From Hyphomicrobiales bacterium (lineage in GTDB: Bacteria; Pseudomonadota; Alphaproteobacteria; Rhizobiales; Rhizobiaceae): a stretch of 36,686 bases of DNA. Positions 34,805 to 36,686 of this stretch are shown piece after piece. Where the stretch lies: NCBI GenBank assembly GCA_024225445.1, contig JAAEMP010000053.1:1-36686 (forward strand), in the 5' to 3' direction. Made by a program: the position numbers and the translations under genes. A model generated the notes under the pieces. The model searched no databases and was not told where the DNA came from. It was given only the letters and a program-made list of their open reading frames with translations. Within the stretch, counting starts at the first letter, position 1. Every line of letters begins with the position of its first letter.

Positions 34805-36639
34805 TGGGCAAGATTAATACTGTTTATGAGGATTGCGATATCCTCGTTGTTGGTGGTGGCATGGGTGGTACCGGTGCTGCATACGAAGCCAGATACTGGG
34901 GGCGTGACCTGAAGGTTGTGATTGCCGAAAAAGCCAATATAGACCGCTCAGGGGCGGTTGCCCAGGGGCTTTATGCGATCAACTGCTACATGGGAACCCA
35001 GTGGGGTGAGAACAATCCCGAAGACCATGTGCGTTACGCTCGCAACGACCTGATGGGAATGGTGCGCGAAGATTTGGCCTTTGATATGGCTCGTCACGTG
35101 GATTCCGCGGTACACAAGTTCGAAGAATGGGGTCTGCCCATGATGAAGAACGAGGACACCGGGCGCTATCTTCGTGAAGGTAAATGGCAAATTATGATTC
35201 ACGGCGAAAGCTACAAGCCAATTGTGGCCGAAGCCGCGCGCAAATCTGCTGACAAGATTTACAACCGCATCATGATCACCCATCTGCTGATGGACGAAAA
35301 CAAAGCCAACCGTATTGGCGGAGCCGTGGGCTTTAACGTGCGCACGGGTGATTTTCACGTGTTCAAGGCCAAGGCGGTTATCGTCGGCGCCGGTGGGGCA
35401 TCGCATATCTTCAAACCCCGTTCAGTGGGTGAAGGCATGGGACGTACCTGGTATGCACCCTGGAGCAGTGGCTCTGCCTATGCGTTGTGTATCGGTGCCG
35501 GAGCCAAGATGACCCAGATGGAAAACCGTATCGTGCTGGCGCGTTTCAAGGACGGCTATGGTCCGGTCGGCGCCTACTTCCTGCATCTGAAAACCTATAC
35601 CCAGAATGCCTATGGCGAAGAATATGAATCCAAATGGTATGACGAATTGAGAGGCATGGTTGGGGAATATGTGGACCATGAACCACGACCAACCTGTTTG
35701 CGTAACCATGCATTTGTCAAGGAAGTTGCTGCCGGCAGGGGACCGATCCATATGGTGACCAAGGAAGCATTCCAGGATCCTCATCTGGAGGAAGTGGGTT
35801 GGGAAAACTTCCTTGGAATGACGGTCGGTCAGGCGGTTGTCTGGGCATCCCAGGATATTGATCCAAAATACACTAATCCGGAACTGACCACTTCCGAACC
35901 CTATGTGATGGGCTCCCATGCAACCTGTTCAGGTGCATGGGCGAGCGGACCAGAGGATATTTCCCCGGATGAATATCAATGGGGATATAACCGTATGTTG
36001 ACGGTTGACGGATTGTTTGGTGCCGGTGATACACTTGGTGGTACTGCCCATGCGTTCTCTTCAGGTTCATTTACCGAGGGTCGTCTTGCCGCAAAAGCCG
36101 CGGTAAAATACGTCAAGGATCTGGGCACCAACAAGATTGAAGTTTCGGAAAAACAATATGAAGACCTGAAAGAAGAAATTTTCAAGCCATTGGAAAACTA
36201 CCGGGTTGGCCGTAACGAAATCACCGCTGGAACGGTATCACCAAGTTACCTTCTGCCAATCCACGGATTGCAGCGACTTGAAAAAATCATGGATGAATAT
36301 GTTGGTGGTATCTCTGTCAACTACATGACAAACGAGCCATTGCTCAATCGCGGTATTCATTTGCTGAATACGCTTGATGAAGACCTGGACAAAATCGGCG
36401 CTGAAGATCTCCACCAGTTGATGCGCACATGGGAGTTGAAACACCGCTTGCTTGCTTCGCAATCAGTGGCACAACACACCTTGTATCGCAAGGAAACCCG
36501 TTGGCCTGGTTATTACTACCGCGGTGATCACATGAAGTTGGATGATGAAAACTGGCATTGCCTGACACTATCCCAACGTGATCGCGAAACTGGCGAATGG
36601 ACGATGGAAAAGGCACCGGTCTATCATATCGTTGATTAA
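34804..36639 (+). CDS. aprA: APS reductase alpha subunit
   Basis: The 611-residue FAD subunit of dissimilatory adenylylsulfate reductase, full length for the family. The FAD-binding motif DILVVGGGMGGTGAAYEARYW is at about 14-34, followed by EKANIDRSGAVAQGLYAINCY. Other marks are VGAGGASHIFKPRS, the GRTWYAPWSSGSAYALCIGAGA stretch, GSHATCSGAWASGPEDISPDE and the capping region AGDTLGGTAHAFSSGSFTEGRLAAKAA. With AprB it forms APS from sulfite and AMP in the oxidative direction, which the presence of AprM and the absence of dsr genes in the window favour. It is translationally coupled to aprB and is the last gene of the operon. Confidence 0.97.
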   Translation: MGKINTVYEDCDILVVGGGMGGTGAAYEARYWGRDLKVVIAEKANIDRSGAVAQGLYAINCYMGTQWGENNPEDHVRYARNDLMGMVREDLAFDMARHVDSAVHKFEEWGLPMMKNEDTGRYLREGKWQIMIHGESYKPIVAEAARKSADKIYNRIMITHLLMDENKANRIGGAVGFNVRTGDFHVFKAKAVIVGAGGASHIFKPRSVGEGMGRTWYAPWSSGSAYALCIGAGAKMTQMENRIVLARFKDGYGPVGAYFLHLKTYTQNAYGEEYESKWYDELRGMVGEYVDHEPRPTCLRNHAFVKEVAAGRGPIHMVTKEAFQDPHLEEVGWENFLGMTVGQAVVWASQDIDPKYTNPELTTSEPYVMGSHATCSGAWASGPEDISPDEYQWGYNRMLTVDGLFGAGDTLGGTAHAFSSGSFTEGRLAAKAAVKYVKDLGTNKIEVSEKQYEDLKEEIFKPLENYRVGRNEITAGTVSPSYLLPIHGLQRLEKIMDEYVGGISVNYMTNEPLLNRGIHLLNTLDEDLDKIGAEDLHQLMRTWELKHRLLASQSVAQHTLYRKETRWPGYYYRGDHMKLDDENWHCLTLSQRDRETGEWTMEKAPVYHIVD

Positions 36640-36647
36640 TCGGAATG

Positions 36648-36673
36648 GCAGGGCGATTTTGTTATCGCCCTGC
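36648..36673 (+). terminator. Terminator hairpin after aprA
   Basis: GCAGGGCGAT (36648-36657), a six-base loop, then ATCGCCCTGC (36664-36673): a perfect ten-base stem 8 bp after the aprA stop. The following ATATTTTGC gives a modest T run, so termination is likely. Confidence 0.75.
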
Positions 36674-36686
36674 ATATTTTGCGAGG

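Noticed and set aside
1-36686. CRISPR arrays, tRNA or rRNA genes
   Set aside because: No regularly spaced direct repeats and no cloverleaf or rRNA-like sequence were noticed on either strand. A covariance-model scan was not possible here.

Overview
The window reads as chromosomal DNA of a marine-type alphaproteobacterium of moderate GC. This assignment is inferred from protein style and gene content: an AprM-type sulfite-oxidation locus, a BetC-type choline sulfatase, a CodA/BMP-transporter operon and a fused KorA. No rRNA or tRNA is visible to confirm it. Coding density is high except for about 4 kb around 12.85-16.75 kb and three shorter gaps.

Region 1 (1-11.4 kb): a tightly packed minus-strand operon for aerobic aryl-CoA catabolism of the 2-aminobenzoyl-CoA (anthraniloyl-CoA) or salicylyl-CoA type. 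In transcription order it encodes a fused FAD monooxygenase/OYE-type reductase, an SDR dehydrogenase, a MarR regulator, an unusual crotonase, an acyl-CoA dehydrogenase, an aryl-CoA ligase and a Rid-family protein. Neighbouring genes overlap or nearly touch. Divergently transcribed is korAB, a two-subunit 2-oxoacid:ferredoxin oxidoreductase. The shared promoter region holds an AT-rich perfect palindrome, a good candidate MarR operator. A small carboxymuconolactone-decarboxylase-like gene follows.

Region 2 (11.5-16.75 kb): a class III adenylate/guanylate cyclase, then a gene-poor accessory-looking stretch. That stretch contains the 3' remnant of a group II intron (maturase C-terminus plus RNA domains V and VI), a divergent stand-alone PhoH-like ATPase followed by two tiny ORFs, and a two- or three-helix membrane protein with a SPOR-like tail.

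Region 3 (16.75-24.9 kb): a minus-strand uptake and deamination operon. It encodes a BMP-family binding protein, a double ABC ATPase, two permeases and a cytosine-deaminase homologue whose substrate pocket is altered. A strong hairpin separates the binding-protein gene from the rest. Upstream lies a 700-residue exported protein of internal repeats with no recognisable domain.

Region 4 (25-30.9 kb): a choline sulfatase on the minus strand. On the plus strand follow a glutamine amidotransferase, an ECHDC3-like crotonase, a fatty-acyl-type CoA ligase and a small CoA-binding protein.

Region 5 (30.9-36.7 kb): sulfur oxidation. The minus strand carries ATP sulfurylase (sat) and a CpdA-like metallophosphoesterase. 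The plus strand carries aprM-aprB-aprA, ending in a perfect terminator hairpin. Together Apr and Sat would oxidise sulfite to APS and then to sulfate with ATP formation. Immediately 3' of sat sits a 300-bp element with 33-bp near-perfect terminal inverted repeats, apparently inserted at a TA inside the sat stop codon. It looks like a MITE and is the most distinctive non-coding structure in the window.
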